Positions 45,728 to 58,410 of a stretch of 64,000 bases of DNA are shown one piece after another. Origin of the DNA: Welwitschia mirabilis (lineage: Eukaryota; Gnetophyta; Gnetopsida; Welwitschiales); NCBI GenBank assembly GCA_051453625.1, contig JBOZIK010000001.1:159811336-159875335 (forward strand), in the 5' to 3' direction. The notes below the pieces were generated by a model. It saw nothing but the letters and a program-made list of their open reading frames with translations, was not told the origin of the DNA and searched no databases. A program made the position numbers and the translations under genes. Within the stretch, counting starts at the first letter, position 1. Every line of letters begins with the position of its first letter.

Positions 45728-48537
45728 TATCACATCCATCTTTTTCCTAAGATTAGAAAATATTCCTAGTTAATTAGATAAATAATTAAATATTTAGATG
45801 TTAATTGTTTAAAAATAATAAAAATAATAATAGTAAAAGTAAAAATAAATATTTACATGCCTATCTATTTTAGAATGTTATTGAAAAGTTAACTTATAGT
45901 TATTACCTTTTAGCTAATTAATTAAAAGGTTGGGTTAATTTTTAATTTATTATTACTTATGCATGATTTTCTATTCTTATAGTTTAATATTAAATTTATT
46001 GACTTATTTTTAGAAATTAACTGTAGTTTGATATAGATTTCTTTTCATTGTCATTGTATCTTATTCATAAAATATTGGTTTATATGTATACTAGAGTATT
46101 TACTCATGTTATTTATTTGATGTAGTTAGATTCAATTAGCAATGTTATTATGTTATCATTTACACCTGATTGTCAAGATTGAAAAGGATGGATTATGGAA
46201 ATCTAAGTTTCATATAGGAACTTGACCTTTACTATTAGTCTTTAGTTATCAATACTTGAGCCCCTTATCTATTAGGGCCATAGATTCATACCTTATAATT
46301 GTATACACGTTAAAGCCTTGGGAATGATCCCAAATTCTTCTAGTATTATTTGAATGGTCTAAAATTCTTTTGTATCTTGTATGGTCTAGATCATCTTGCT
46401 CATATTATTGTATTTCTTAAAAATTATTTCTAATGTTTACATAATGATTGTAAATTTTCTTTAAGTGGCACAACAATTATCTCATGAGATTATTGTAGTA
46501 GACTTAATAATGTTATTTTTAAATGAACCTTATTGTTATCCTATTTTGAATCATTCTTATGAATGCCTTGTGTGTTAATCATCAACCTATGATTGTGATA
46601 TGATAAATAAGAAAACTAAAGCTAGCTAGGATAACAAGTTGTATAGACTTTAGAGAGTGATTCTCTTTATTGAGAGTCCTAAGGCATTGGAACTAGATTG
46701 CTAGAGTAAAAAGGGAGAAATGTACATACTTTATATTATTTATAACCCTTCTGATAAGATGCAACTAGATTACTGGAATCTATTGTGGAATGACAGTAAA
46801 TGAAGATAATGTTAAATTAATATTTATGTCTTAGTCAAGTCTAAGGTGAATTAGTTCCTTTACTTTGTACTTCAGAACCCATTTTATACCTATTCCTTGC
46901 CTAGGGCCATACTAGAATGTAGTTCTCAACCCATGCATGTATGTGCAGGACATATTACAAAGGAGAATACAGGAAGAAACTAAAGATTTCAATAAGGACT
47001 AAGTGTTGTCTACATGTTTTACTTTAGTTATTAGATGCTGAAGTGATTTGACATTAAAATATTTTAGCACTTGGTATTTTAAAGGACTTGTATATATTAT
47101 TATTAGAGATATTGTATTACTTAGTTTTAATTTCTATCAAGAATATTTCATGATCTTATTAAAATTATTGTATACCCTTGTCATGTAATGTTTTTTTTAA
47201 GAAAATTATACAAAGATATAATTGCCTTTTCGACTCTTGTAAAAGGTTTATTTATAATAAGTATATGTGCTTTATAATTTTTGTGAGAAATAGCACATGT
47301 TTTAAGGCATTTTTCATTCTCTTATAATAATATTAGAAATTCCACACTTTCTTTTCCTTCCTTTTATATGTAAATAGTTTTAATAAAGTATCTTGCTATA
47401 TGTGGTTAATTCATTAATTTATTAGTTGGAAGGTTATAGATTCGAGTCCATGAACACACAAATGTTACATCCATTTATGAAAGTTATATTTTATTATATT
47501 GCCAAGGTAAAATTTGTAATACTAAAAATGTACCAACATTTGGGTTTAGGCAAAGGATCTAAAAATCTTGGAATGGAGAATATTCTGAAAATTATAGAAC
47601 CAAATTCTTGTAACTGAACTTGAAAAATTTGAAATGGTTTAACCCTTGAATCTAATGGATTTGACATCTATCCTTTTTTCATGAATTTTTTCATGAGCCC
47701 TAGCTCCATTAAGAATACTTTAAAGACATGTTTGGGTTTTTATTCTATTGAAATCATGCACTCATCTATTGCCTTAGATTTTTTTTCATCTTAAGAATTG
47801 TTTTGTTCCATGGCATTTGCATTAAAGCCATCAAATTTCCTTTCCCTCCTTTACATTGTTGCCACTGCAAGAGTAAAAAAACACTATTTAGCATTTCCTA
47901 CAAATGTTTTCCTTGTAAAATGTCAATAAGTGTTTCTTGCAAACATTAATCACAATGCCAACAATGCTTATTCACGTTAGTCTAAAATGCTCAAATAAGT
48001 CTTCTTTACTTAAAAAATGCGTAGCATATTCAATGACACATAATTAATTTAGGATTATTGTGATGGTTTTGATGTCCTCGATAATGCCTTTATGTTTGTA
48101 AAATGAATGTAATTGAAACTGTTTTCTTTTAGCATAAACCCTATAAAACATCTTGTAGAAGTCAATGATCCAATGAAGTATACTAGAACCCCTTTGAAAC
48201 ACAAATTCCCCTAATTTGTTCAAGAGTGTTTTCAAATACTCAGTGCACAAAGGACTAAGATAAAAACTTCAATTAGTTCCTTAGCTTATAAACCATGCTC
48301 CTTCTTTTGTTCCATTCCTTCCCCTTCTCATGCTTGATTTAGCTTTAGTAGTACATTAGTTGTCTATACCTTCTCCTTATTTATAATAGTAAGATTTTCC
48401 TAACTGCTTTCCCCTTATTTTGCATATAATACCATATCATGTGCCATCTAAACCAATGCTTGAGAATACTCTTTCAGGAAAGGTAGACTGGACCACATCA
48501 ATCCACTCTAAATCTACTATTAATCACCCTTTTACAA
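45728..48537 (+). repeat. Element X 3' LTR, left part
   Basis: It starts TATCACATCC and aligns with 28,565 to about 31,515. It breaks off at 48,537 after CACCCTTTTACAA, where Gypsy-2 begins; the intact partner reads CGCCCTTGTACAACC at the same place. Open frames inside (47,426-47,617; 48,044-48,250) show no homology. Confidence 0.87.
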
Positions 48538-49656
48538 TGTTAGAAGATCAACTTGGTCATATTTAATGATGGTTTTGAGTATGATTATAGAAACTTTTGA
48601 TAGGTTTAATGATCCAAATTGAGCATTTTCTATGTTAAGGATACAAGATAAAGAATTAAGCATAATATGAATCAAAATTGAGTAATTATAAAGCATTTGA
48701 AAAAAAGCATGTTTTGTGTGGCAGTGTCACAGAAGACACATGGTAGCAACATGTGGTAGTGATATGGTGGTAACATTGAAGACACATGGTGATAGCATTG
48801 ATTGGTAGAGACATTATGATTTAAAGGCTAATGTTGGATTTATCATGATAAACTTTACCTAATACAAGAAGATGAAGATTCTACCTAATGCTACAAGACA
48901 AAGATTCTACCTAATGCTAAAAAATAAGAAATCTTATCCATCCTACCTAGGCTACATGAAAAATATTGTAACTGCTACCTACCACTACTAGCCAAAGGCT
49001 CATAACCACCTCAACCCTCCCCTCTACTATAAAAGGGATTTGAGCCTTCATTTTTTAGATCATCTTTGATGCATCAAAATTGCTTATGACATTGGAGCAT
49101 CTTGGGGAAAGTAATCCATTCATTTGTAATAAGGAATGTCCTTTGCGTCGGGCTATGTTCCCTCCATTAAGGAGCTGTGACTTGTAAGTAAATGCATTAA
49201 GTGCATTTTGTCATTATAATAAAGTGTGCTTTATTTCTATTAATTATTTCTCTCTTTTTCTTTCTTATATCTTATATTAATGTTAATTTAATACTATAAT
49301 TTATTAGATCTAATATTGATATAGGGTATAAGAACCAACTTGGATGACAAGAATTTGGTATAATTGGTTAAGTTGATTGCATTTAGATCACTTCAATTCC
49401 CATTGCATTACATTTTTCCACTTACATTGCATGTCATTTATTTCATCCCATTATGTGCATTGTTAATTTTATTTACTTAATTAAAAATATCAAAATAAAA
49501 TCATTTCTTTTTTTCCAAAGGAATTAGTATTTTCAATACTCTGATTACTTCATCAATTTAAAACATTTGGGTTTGTACGCTATACTAGTGTGCATCATAA
49601 CAAGTTTAATTAATAAATAAGTCCAAAGATGTTTTGATGCATGATTAAGATGATTA
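48538..49656 (+). repeat. Gypsy-2 5' LTR
   Basis: It aligns with 56,787-57,885 over its whole length, including GTCTTTGGTGTTGGGCTATG-like and AATAAAGTGTGCTT blocks. TATAAAAGGG at 49,028-49,037 is a TATA box, with TATAAAAATA in the partner. AATAAAGTGTGC about 180 bp downstream may be the polyadenylation signal. Confidence 0.88.
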
Positions 49657-49659
49657 TTT

Positions 49660-49676
49660 TGGTGCCATTGCAAGGA
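49660..49676 (+). other. Gypsy-2 primer-binding site
   Basis: TGGTGCCATTGCAAGGA, preceded by TTT, is a mutated form of TGGCGCCGTTGCCGGGGA. It lies three bases after the LTR. Confidence 0.75.
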
Positions 49677-49739
49677 AGCAACCAAGGATTGACAGGCTGA
49701 TTCTCATTACACAAGTAAGTAGTTTAAGTTCAAGGTTAT

Positions 49740-50150
49740 TTACTTATGTAATGTTGTACTTTTAGTTTTCATTTTTTTAAGTTTGCATTTCAATTTTCAT
49801 AGTTTGCAATTTCAATTTCAATTTTCATAGTTTGCAATTTCAATTTCAATTTGAATTTTTATAGTTTGAATTTTTAATTTTTAAAAATTAGGAGATTATT
49901 ATGAATATTTAAGATTATGATAAAACATCATAAAGTAAGATGTTTTCTTTAAAAAACTGTAAGAGAAGGATTAGTTGATTTTTAGACTTGAAATTAGAAT
50001 TATAGCTATTTCTAGAGTAGAACAAGATGATTTTTATAACTTTCATTGTGATAATTTCTAGTGCATCTTCAAGTTCTTCTTCCACTAATATTTTATTAGA
50101 TAACACTTCCAATAGGCCTTCATATTCATTAAATAAATCTTCATTATTAT
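49740..50150 (+). other. Gypsy-2 leader with short tandem repeats
   Basis: At 49,787-49,870 a unit of about 29 bp, TTTGCAATTTCAATTTCAAT plus TTTCATAG, is repeated imperfectly about three times. The rest is a T-rich leader. A minus-strand frame at 49,915-50,157 has no homology. Confidence 0.5.
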
Positions 50151-50156
50151 TAAACA

Positions 50157-51600
50157 TGGCTTCTAGTTCTAATATTACCTCTAATTCCTGAAAGAAGTCA
50201 TTACAAGTAAAACCCCTTTTGATCTACTAGTAGGGAATGATGTAGAAGTGAAAAATCTTGATGCCTATCCCACATTTTTAGGAGAGGATAATAAGGACCT
50301 TTTCCAACATCTATTTGAAATTGAATGACTTGCCCTCATCTTGGGAAATGTAAAAAAAAAAAAATAGTGATGTAACATACTTAATCATTTTCCCCTTTAT
50401 CCTTAGAGAAAAAGCTAAAACCTAGTTGAAAACCATTCCACATAAAGGCCTAAAGATTTGAGAAGTAGTTCAAAATTCCTTTATCAAATTTTTTGTGAGT
50501 GAGACAATCATGAAAGAAAGAATAAGAGAGGTTAGAAATTTCTTACAACAGCTCCATGAAGACTTTGTAACAACATATGAAAGGATCTGTATTGGAGCTT
50601 CATCTAACCTTATGGATGAGTTCTTAAAAGAGAAGTTAATTGATCATTTTTATAGTAGAATTAATAGACAAATCAAATAGCTTGTCTATTTCTCATGTAA
50701 AGGTAACCTTCTCAACATTGGAAGAGGAATGGAAATGTTTAGAATATTTATTAGAGATCAGCCAAACTTGACCAAAACCTAAAACCAAGGAAGAAAAATC
50801 ATTAGGTTAAGTGCTCAAAGACCTTAATAGAACATAACATGAAGAGCCCATGAGTCCAATCTTCTCAAGGATTTAACTAGCACATTGGATAGGTACACTG
50901 TATCTCAAGTTGATGCTAAGATTGTAAATAAGTAACCATCATCTTATTACTCCCTTTATGATATTTGTGAAGATAGTTTTCACTCAACAAAGGAATGTCT
51001 AGTTTAATCCACTTTTAAAGAAATATTTTTTGAATATGCTTGTGCTTCTAACCAAAGTCTAACATGAATAGGAAAAGCCAATTCCAACTAAGAACTCATG
51101 GGCCCTTTTCTACATTTAAGACCTCTTTCGAAAATATATTTAAAAACCAAAAATTCTAGCCTAATTATTTTGATTACCAAGGTTCCTGAGGTGACATAAT
51201 GTAGAATTTAATAGAATAACTTATAAAAATGTATAAAACCACAAACACACATCTATTAAAATAAAGAAAAAACATAGAAAGTCTCATGGGATATTACAAC
51301 AAACAATGATGCAAAATCAAAGATCGCAAGGCACTCTTACTACCCAAACCATTTCAAACCCAATTGATGTTGAAAATGATTGAAAAGTAGAAATTAGAAG
51401 TGGACTTGACACTAACCGTAAAGCTTTAATATCAAACCATGATGAGGATCCCAAAGATACAATCAATGATTACATATATATCTTTAAGAATCAAGTTTCC
51501 CTTTAGCTCAAACTCCTAAATCAAACACCAAGATCAAACCTAGTAAGACACTAGCAACAACATGGCTTTAAAGATTAAAAACCAACTCCACTTATGATGA
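50157..51600 (+). pseudogene. Gypsy-2 gag
   Basis: From an ATG at 50,157 (MASSSNITSNS, then stops) the frame resumes with NLDAYPTFLGEDNKDLFQHL near 50,258-50,315, a typical Gag start (P-x-F-x-G-E-D). MKERIREVRNFLQQLHEDFV and TTYERICIGASSNL (50,510-50,610) correspond to the capsid segment in which E-x-x-x-E-x-W-E-R is usual. The rest up to protease is too damaged to divide. Confidence 0.7.
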
Positions 51601-51759
51601 ATACCTTAAGGCCATAATGGAAGATGCAAGCATTAACTTACCCTTTTAAAAACTCTTGCAAGATAGACCAAAGTATGCTAATGTGTGAAAGTACTTAATG
51701 AAAAGAAAATAAAAAAGAACCATACCTAGTAAAGCATTTATTACTCAATTCATAACCAA

Positions 51760-52200
51760 CTCATTCATGCAAAAATGCCCAAAATTTAAAGAACCAAGGG
51801 CTACAATAGTGAGCATTGTACTGGAAGGAAACAAACAAATCAGAAAAGCCTTGATTAACATAGGAGCTAGTGTTAATATCATGCGACTTCATGTATGCAA
51901 GAAATTTGGTTTGGATACTAGGTTAGAACTCACAAGAATAGTTTTAGAGTTGGCTAACACAATAATCAAGATACTCATAGGAATCGTTAAAGAACTAGTT
52001 ATTCAAATTGAAGAGGCCTACTACCAATTAATGTTGTGGTAATTGAAGTTGAGCATAATGAAGGTTACCCTTTACTTTTAGGGAGAGATTTTTGTGCTAT
52101 TGCTCACTGTGTCATAGATACTAGAACTGGTATGATGGAGTGTTATATTGGTAATAGGAAATTCATGATTAAAGTCTTAGTGCAATTGAAAAATACATAG
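51760..52200 (+). pseudogene. Gypsy-2 protease
   Basis: A 91-codon frame from 51,767 carries CPKFKEPRATIVSIVLEG, KALINIGASVNIMRLHVC and KKFGL, then LELANTIIKILIGIVKELVI. The active-site loop D-x-G-A-S reads NIGAS, so the catalytic Asp is replaced by Asn. A frame shift near 52,025 leads to EGYPLLLGRDFCAIAHCVID (52,061-52,120), the conserved L-L-G-R-x-F-L-A end of the fold. It would have processed the polyprotein. Confidence 0.87.
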
Positions 52201-52689
52201 GAGAAGACTTAAAATTTGATTAAAACATTAGGTCAATAATGCTTCTCCAACATCACCCAAAAGAGAAAAGACTCTTAATCTTACATGATGAGACTTTATT
52301 TAATGATCGTATTGAATATTCCAATATTCTAGAAAGGATTGATTCTTCAAATCCTTACAACCACAATAATTATCTCTTAAGTAATGATCTTTAGAAGGAA
52401 GAAAATGACATGATTGAAACCCTTACTAAAAATGAAAACCCAATTTCCGTAACTGAGGATTATGCAATTAAGTTAAAGGAATTACCAAATGGTTTAAAGT
52501 ACATATTTTTACATGATAATCCTAAGAAACCATTGGTGATTAGTGGCCCATCAATAAGAAAAATATTTGGTTCATCTTCTTACATAAAAAATTCATGCCT
52601 TTACTTGGAACCAAAATGACCTTGTTGCAATTCCTCCATCTATTATCCAATATAAGATCTATTTAGAGGATAATTCTAAACCAATTAGG

Positions 52690-53720
52690 TAACCCCAAAA
52701 AGACTTAATTCATTCCTTAAGCAATTTGTTAAAGATGAAATCATTAAACTCATGCATGCTATAATTATAGATTCCATTTCTAATAGTAAATGGATTAGCC
52801 CCTTAAATATGGTACCAAAGAAGGTAGGAAATGGAGAATGTGCATAGCTTTTAGAAAAATCCTTGAGGTAATCAAGAAAGACCATTATTCATTCCTATTT
52901 ATTAATCAAGTGCTTGACCGCATTCAAGGCCATTCAATTTTTTTTTTTAATGGTTGTAGTAACTATAACCAAGTTTGTATAGTGAGTAAGAATCAATCCA
53001 AAACAACCTTTAACTCATCCTTTAGGACTTTTGCCTTTAGAAGAATTCCCTTTGATTTATGCAATGCATAAAGTAACTTATGAAGAGCCATGACAACAAT
53101 ATTTTTAAACTTAATTGAGGAATCTATTAAAATTATCATGGATGATTTTTCTATCTCTGGGGATTCTTTTGAGCAAACCATGAAGAGATTAGAAAACGTC
53201 TTAGATTTTTTCATAGAAAGTGGCTTATACTTGAGTTGGGAGAAAATTTACTTCCTCATAAAAGATGGTATTATGTTGGGCCATCACATTTTAAGTGAAG
53301 GCATAAGAGTGGATCAAACTAAAATTACTAATTTCAAATAACTTAGAGCTTTCATTGGGCATGTTGATTTCTAATGAACATTCATTAATGGATATGTCAA
53401 AATTTATAAACCTCTCTATTTACTACTCATAAAAGATATAAAAATGGATTGGAATGAAGAATGTGAAAAATATTTGATGATCTAATAATTGGACTAGAGA
53501 TCTTGAGTTAATGTGCAATGCAAGCAACATAGGCATAAGTGGTGTATTAGGATAAAAGCTTGACAAGGGATACAATGGTATTAGCTACACTAGTAAGAAT
53601 CTCTCAAGTGCTCAACTTAACTACACAACCATGGAAAAAGAGATGTTAGGAACCATATTTTTTTAGACAAATTTAGATACTACGTCCTTGGGTTTTATAC
53701 CAATGTTTATACTAATCATG
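52690..53720 (+). pseudogene. Gypsy-2 reverse transcriptase and RNase H
   Basis: KWISPLNMVPKKVGNG (52,790-52,838), ICIAFRKILEVIKKDHY (from 52,838), INQVLDRIQGHSIFFFNG (52,895-52,955), NQSKTTFNSSFRTFAFRRIP and FDLCNA (52,990-53,070) are the palm and fingers blocks in order. Then IIMDDFSISGDSFEQTM (53,132-53,185) carries the catalytic D-D pair, and LSWEKIYFLIKDGIMLGHHI follows. The RNase H part shows MCNASNIGISGVLG (53,512-53,555) and YTSKNLSSAQLNYTTMEKEM (53,590-53,648). Stops and shifts interrupt all of it. Confidence 0.9.
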
Positions 53721-54159
53721 CTACAATCTGTTCTCTTATGATTAAGAAGGACTCTAGTGCTAGATTAATTAGATGAGTGTTGTTAGTATAAGAATTTAAT
53801 CTCAACATTATTGATAAAGCATGAAAACACAACTATGTTACAGACCATTTATTTTTAATTCCTTAAGATAAAAGGTCTCTTTTCTTCTTACATAGAATTT
53901 TCATTAAATATTCCTTTCTTGATGAGTAACTCTTTGTAATTAATCAACTTTTCTCTATATCTTCTCGACATCTTAATCCATGGTATGTAGACATTGTCAA
54001 TTACTTATTTACCATGAAAACTTCTCAACATTAGACTAGAAATCAATGAAAATATTTTCTTCATAGAACAAGAGATTATGAATGATATGAACCATATTTT
54101 TACTATAGGTGTAAAGACAAAATCATGTTTAAGTATATACCTAAATGAGAACAAAAAGA

Positions 54160-55180
54160 TATTCTAACTTTATATCATGTTGGAATATGTGATGGACATT
54201 TTAGTGGCTAAAAGACAACCATGAAAATTTTACATGCAGAATTTTATTGGCCCACTTTTTTTTAAAATTCTTTTGACTTATCTAGGATATGTGATATTTG
54301 TCAATACTTTGGAAGCCTTTCTAAAACTCAAAACCTGCACTTACAACCTATTCTAGAATGTAAACCTTTTAATTATTAAGGTATTGATTTCATAGGCCCT
54401 TTAAAACCATATTATTACAATAAAAACTATATTCCTATGGATGTTGATTATGTGACTAAGTGAGTTGAGGTAATTTTTACTACTTCTAATGATGCCAAAA
54501 CTATATGTTATTTTCTTCATTTAAACATCTTTCATAGGTTTGATCTGCTAAGGCTTTTTATCAATAACTAAGGAACTCATTTCATAAATAAAATCTTTAG
54601 AAAACTTCTTCTTTCAATAGGAATAAAACATAGAATCACCAATCCTTACCATCCTCAAACTAATGGTTAAGCCAAGGACTTTAATAGAGAAATCAAAAAC
54701 ATCCTCTAAAAACTTGTGTTAAAGAATGAAAAATCATGTACATCTTGGCATAATTCTCTTGGTTTCTCTCCATATGAACTTATATATGGTAAGACTTATG
54801 TTCTTTTAATTGATGTGTGCTACAACTCATATAAAATGGTGCATTAACTTAATCTTCTTAAGATTGACGAAAATATTTAGTATCAACTATTACAATTACA
54901 ATACCTTAAGGAAAACCAAATTTGTGCTATTCATAAATAACTCATCTACAAAGATCAAGCCAAGGCTATCCATGCCAAGAAATGTTTACATAAGTTATTT
55001 GAAGTCGATCAATTAGTATTACTTTATAATACTTGAGTGCATTTTATTCATAACAAGTTAACTTCCAATTGGTTAGGATCTTATCTTATAGAGAAAGTGC
55101 ATCCTAATGGCTCAGTTAAGATTTTTAATTTAGATACCAAGGAAAAATTAAAGGTTAATGGATAACAATTAAAAATTTAT
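54160..55180 (+). pseudogene. Gypsy-2 integrase
   Basis: The zinc-binding part ends at CDICQYFGSLSKTQN (54,290-54,335). GIDFIGPLKPYYYNKNYIPM (54,383-54,442) holds the first catalytic Asp. In the second motif the expected I-S-D-x-G-T-H-F reads INN, a stop, then GTHF near 54,560-54,585, so that Asp is lost. KHRITNPYHPQTNG (54,628-54,668) precedes the Glu region (DFNREIKNIL). FSPYELIYGKTY near 54,770 and KLTSNWLGSYLIEKVHPNGS near 55,048-55,107 are the C-terminal segments, and KLKVNG near 55,147 is the usual end. Confidence 0.9.
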
Positions 55181-55628
55181 TAATTACCTAATGATTGTCA
55201 TTTCACTGTAAACATGATAGAATCAATTGGCTTGGAAGTTCTCCTTCATCTAGAGAAGAATCTAATTTTCACCATCATCTAAATGATTTCTTAGTTGGAT
55301 CCTTTGGTTGAGTTACTCTACTACTTAATCACTAATTCACTTGGTTTTATGATAAAATTCATTTGATTTATCATAGAAGTACTTTTAATTTTGGATACTT
55401 ATAGTGACAAAGATTGAATTTCAACTAATCTTAAAGGCATTCACATGTATATGAGTGTCAACACCTATGATGATTTGCTTAAGCATTGATTATTTTAGAT
55501 GTAATGCTTGTCTTTAGCTATGTACTTGTTAATTTACCTTATTAATAATCACTCAATATNNNNNNNNNNCAATATAGATATTTTTTTTCTTTGTATGTGT
55601 TATACACACACACACACACACACACACC

Positions 55629-55682
<54 letters not shown>

Positions 55683-56786
55683 AGGGAATAAAGAAAAGAA
55701 AAGAAAGAAAGAAAAAAAGAGAAAGAAGATAAATTGTATAATGTCTTATCACAAGTGCACCAGGGTAAATTTTCATGAAAGATGCCTTTAACAGTGTAAT
55801 ATGGTAGCTATGGAAACTTCACTAGAGGGTTAGCTAGCTATGATCTAAATTAGGCCTATAACTTTTGGTAGTGAATGCACTCCCCTCATCATCATAAATG
55901 GTGCTCTTCAAAACCCCATTAACTTAATAAACTTCATAGCATAATGATCATTGGTAAGTGAATTGACAAGGTATCATTTGCTATTATGGTTGATGATCAG
56001 ATTAAATTCTAGTTCTAGCATTACATTAATTCTTTATAAGATAATCATTAGATGTTGTCTTACTCATACTCACTATTATTTTTATATAATTCTCTATGTT
56101 TCTTAGTATTTAACTAGGAATTTTCTAATATCAATTAGTTTTATGACATATACAAATGGATCTTCCTAGGTTAGCATTTAGGACATAAAGAGTTAACATT
56201 CTTGATTTTTATCCATTTGTACTTAGGAATGTCATGATAATTTTTTGGATATTTTAAAGTCATACCTACACTTACTTATTAACTTATCTTTTTCCAATAC
56301 ACTAGTCATTTACCTATGCTTGAGCACCTTTTCCTTTCATCATCCATTTTCTTCACTTTTTATCTTATCTCTAGTTCATGTTGTTTTGATTTTCTTTTCT
56401 ATTTTCTTTTTATCTTTTTAGCCTATGTGTACTTTCTTCCAGAAGATATCTTATCCTTGATTTATTTTTTGTAATCTTTCAGATACTTTTTTCTCATTTT
56501 GTTGGCTTTTTAACTTCCATCACATGAAGGACTTTGAGAGAGGAAGGAGAGGGGACAGGGAGGCGATGGAGTGAAAAGAGGGAAAGGAATGATTTATATG
56601 AAACTTTTAAGAAGTAATTCATTGAAAACAAGTTTTTATGTGATGATTGTTTTGAATGAAATATACTTTATCTTTAATAATAAAATTATTTTGAAGTGTT
56701 ATCTTTTATCTCTTATCCAAGTTGGCTAGCTTTTCCACTTGTTTACTTAATTTGTTAGGGACTGAAAAATGATTAATGGGAGGCTA
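55181..56786 (+). other. Gypsy-2 post-pol region, no coding recognised
   Basis: It includes a 10-N gap (55,560-55,569), the compound microsatellite and T-rich sequence. ATTAATGGGAGGCTA just before 56,787 is the likely PPT. Confidence 0.5.
55604..55679. repeat. Compound microsatellite (CA)n(CT)n(AT)n
   Basis: About 24 bp of CA, 22 bp of CT and 29 bp of AT follow each other, then comes an A/G-rich tract to 55,728. The open frame over it is meaningless. Confidence 0.95.
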
Positions 56787-57885
56787 TGTTAGATGACCAA
56801 CATGTTCATATTTAATGGTGGTTTTGAGTATGTTTATAAGAACTTTTAATAAGTTTAGTGATCCAAATTAAGCATCGTTCACATCAAAGATCTAAGATAA
56901 AGAATTAAGCATAATTTGGATTAAAACTGAGTAATTATAAAGTATTTAAAAAAATCACATGCCATTTGGTAGTGGCACATGAAACACATGGTAGAAACAT
57001 GTGGCACTAACATGGTGATGACATTGAAAACACATGGCGATAGCATCAATTGGTAGAGGCATCATGATTTAAAGGCCAAGTATTGGACTCATCATTACGA
57101 ACTCCACCTAATACAAGAAGATTTCACCTAAGGCTACAAGATGAAGATTTTACCTAATGCTACCAGATAAAGAATCTTATCCATTCTATGTAGAATCCAT
57201 GACAAAATTAGTAACTGCCACTTATTACTACAAGCCAAAGACTCCTAACCACTTGAATCCTACCTTTCCTATAAAAATACCTTAAGCCTTCATTTGTGGG
57301 ATCATCTTTAATGCATCCAAATCACTTATAACATTAGAGAATCTTACAACAAGGGATCCATTTACTTGTAAGAAGGGTTGTCTTTGGTGTTGGGCTATGT
57401 TTCCTCCATTGAGAATCCGTTGCTTATAAGTGAATGCATAAAGTACATTTTGTTATTGTAATAAAGTGTGCTTCTTCCTTCTAATTCTCTCTTTCTTTCT
57501 CTTCCTTATGTTAATGTTAATTTAATACTATAGTAGATTAGATCTAGTATTAATATAGGGTATAACAGACAACTTAGATAACAAGAAGTTGGTACAATTG
57601 GTTAAGTTGATTGCATTTAAATCACTTTAATTTTCATTGCATTACATTTTTTACTTCCATTGCATGTCATTTATTTCATCCCATCATGTGCATCATTAAT
57701 TTTATTTTAATTAATTAAAAATACCAAAAGAAAATTATTTCTTTTTCTTTTAAAGGAGTCAATCTTTTCAATACCTTCACTAGTTTACAACATTTCGGTT
57801 TATACCTTATACTAGTATGCATCATTATATACTTAACTGATAAATAAGTCCAAAAATGTTCTGATGCATACTTAAGAGATGATCA
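56787..57885 (+). repeat. Gypsy-2 3' LTR
   Basis: 1,099 bp, TGTTAGATGACC...GAGATGATCA, the partner of 48,538-49,656. It directly follows a purine-rich PPT. Confidence 0.88.
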
Positions 57886-57890
57886 CATAA

Positions 57891-58405
57891 AAGCCTAAAG
57901 AAACCTATAGAAGCATGTATACAAAATGACATACAAAGATTGAAGATCCTCTTTTTAAGGTTATGAATGAAATAAGTAACAAGTATGAAGTAACAACCAA
58001 GTTAGCTATAAAAAAATAATAAACCATAGGACCCTAGTTTGAAGTGGAAGTTTTATCAAACTATATTTGCATGAGCTATATTAATTAAATTTTACCAAAT
58101 TATTAGCCTAATATTGTAGTATTAGTTTTACTTAGATACTTTGTGTACATGTAAATAAAAAGGAAGAACTTTAATACATTATAATAAGTTAAATTAGACA
58201 CTAGCCCATTATATTTGGCTTGAATATAGCATTTTCATCTAAGTTTAATACATTATGAGCCTAAACATCTTTTAATAAAANNNNNNNNNNAACTAATGGT
58301 AAATTTAAATATAACCCTTTGGGAATTATTACATAATGACATATCATTTCACTAGTAAAGTTTATGATCTACTTACATTATTGAGTGTTAGAAGTGGAAA
58401 TTACA
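57891..58405 (+). repeat. Element X 3' LTR, right part
   Basis: It aligns with about 31,520-32,120 of the intact LTR, for example TTAATAAACCATAGG, AAAAAGGAAGAACTTTAATA and TTAGTAAAGTTTATGATCT-like blocks. It ends GGAAATTACA. It contains a 10-N gap at 58,281-58,290. Confidence 0.87.
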
Positions 58406-58410
58406 CATAG

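Larger units (their letters stand above)
48538..57885 (+). mobile_element. Gypsy-2, complete Ty3/Gypsy element inside the 3' LTR of element X
   Basis: LTRs of about 1.1 kb (48,538-49,656 and 56,787-57,885), a Gypsy PBS, and gag, protease, RT, RNase H and integrase in order on the plus strand. The 5' and 3' LTRs start identically (TGTTAGA) and differ at 8 of the first 62 or so bases. The flanks TACAA and CATAA are a possible decayed target duplication. Compared with the uninterrupted copy of the X LTR, the insertion is clean. Confidence 0.9.
28565..58405 (+). mobile_element. Element X: LARD-like LTR retrotransposon with about 3.5-kb LTRs
   Basis: Two long direct repeats (28,565-32,120; 45,728-48,537 continued at 57,891-58,405) flank an interior with a Met-type PBS at its left end and a purine-rich tract at its right. 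Target duplications CCTAG (28,560-28,564) and CATAG (58,406-58,410) enclose it, and Gypsy-1 coding resumes in frame outside. Without nested Gypsy-2 and Gypsy-3 it is about 10 kb: LTR 3.5 kb, interior 3.3 kb, LTR 3.3 kb. No RT, protease or integrase belongs to it. This matches the class of large retrotransposon derivatives, which move using enzymes of other elements. Confidence 0.82.

Noticed and set aside
55508-55732. 74-codon plus-strand frame
   Set aside because: Translation of an N gap, a microsatellite and a purine tract.
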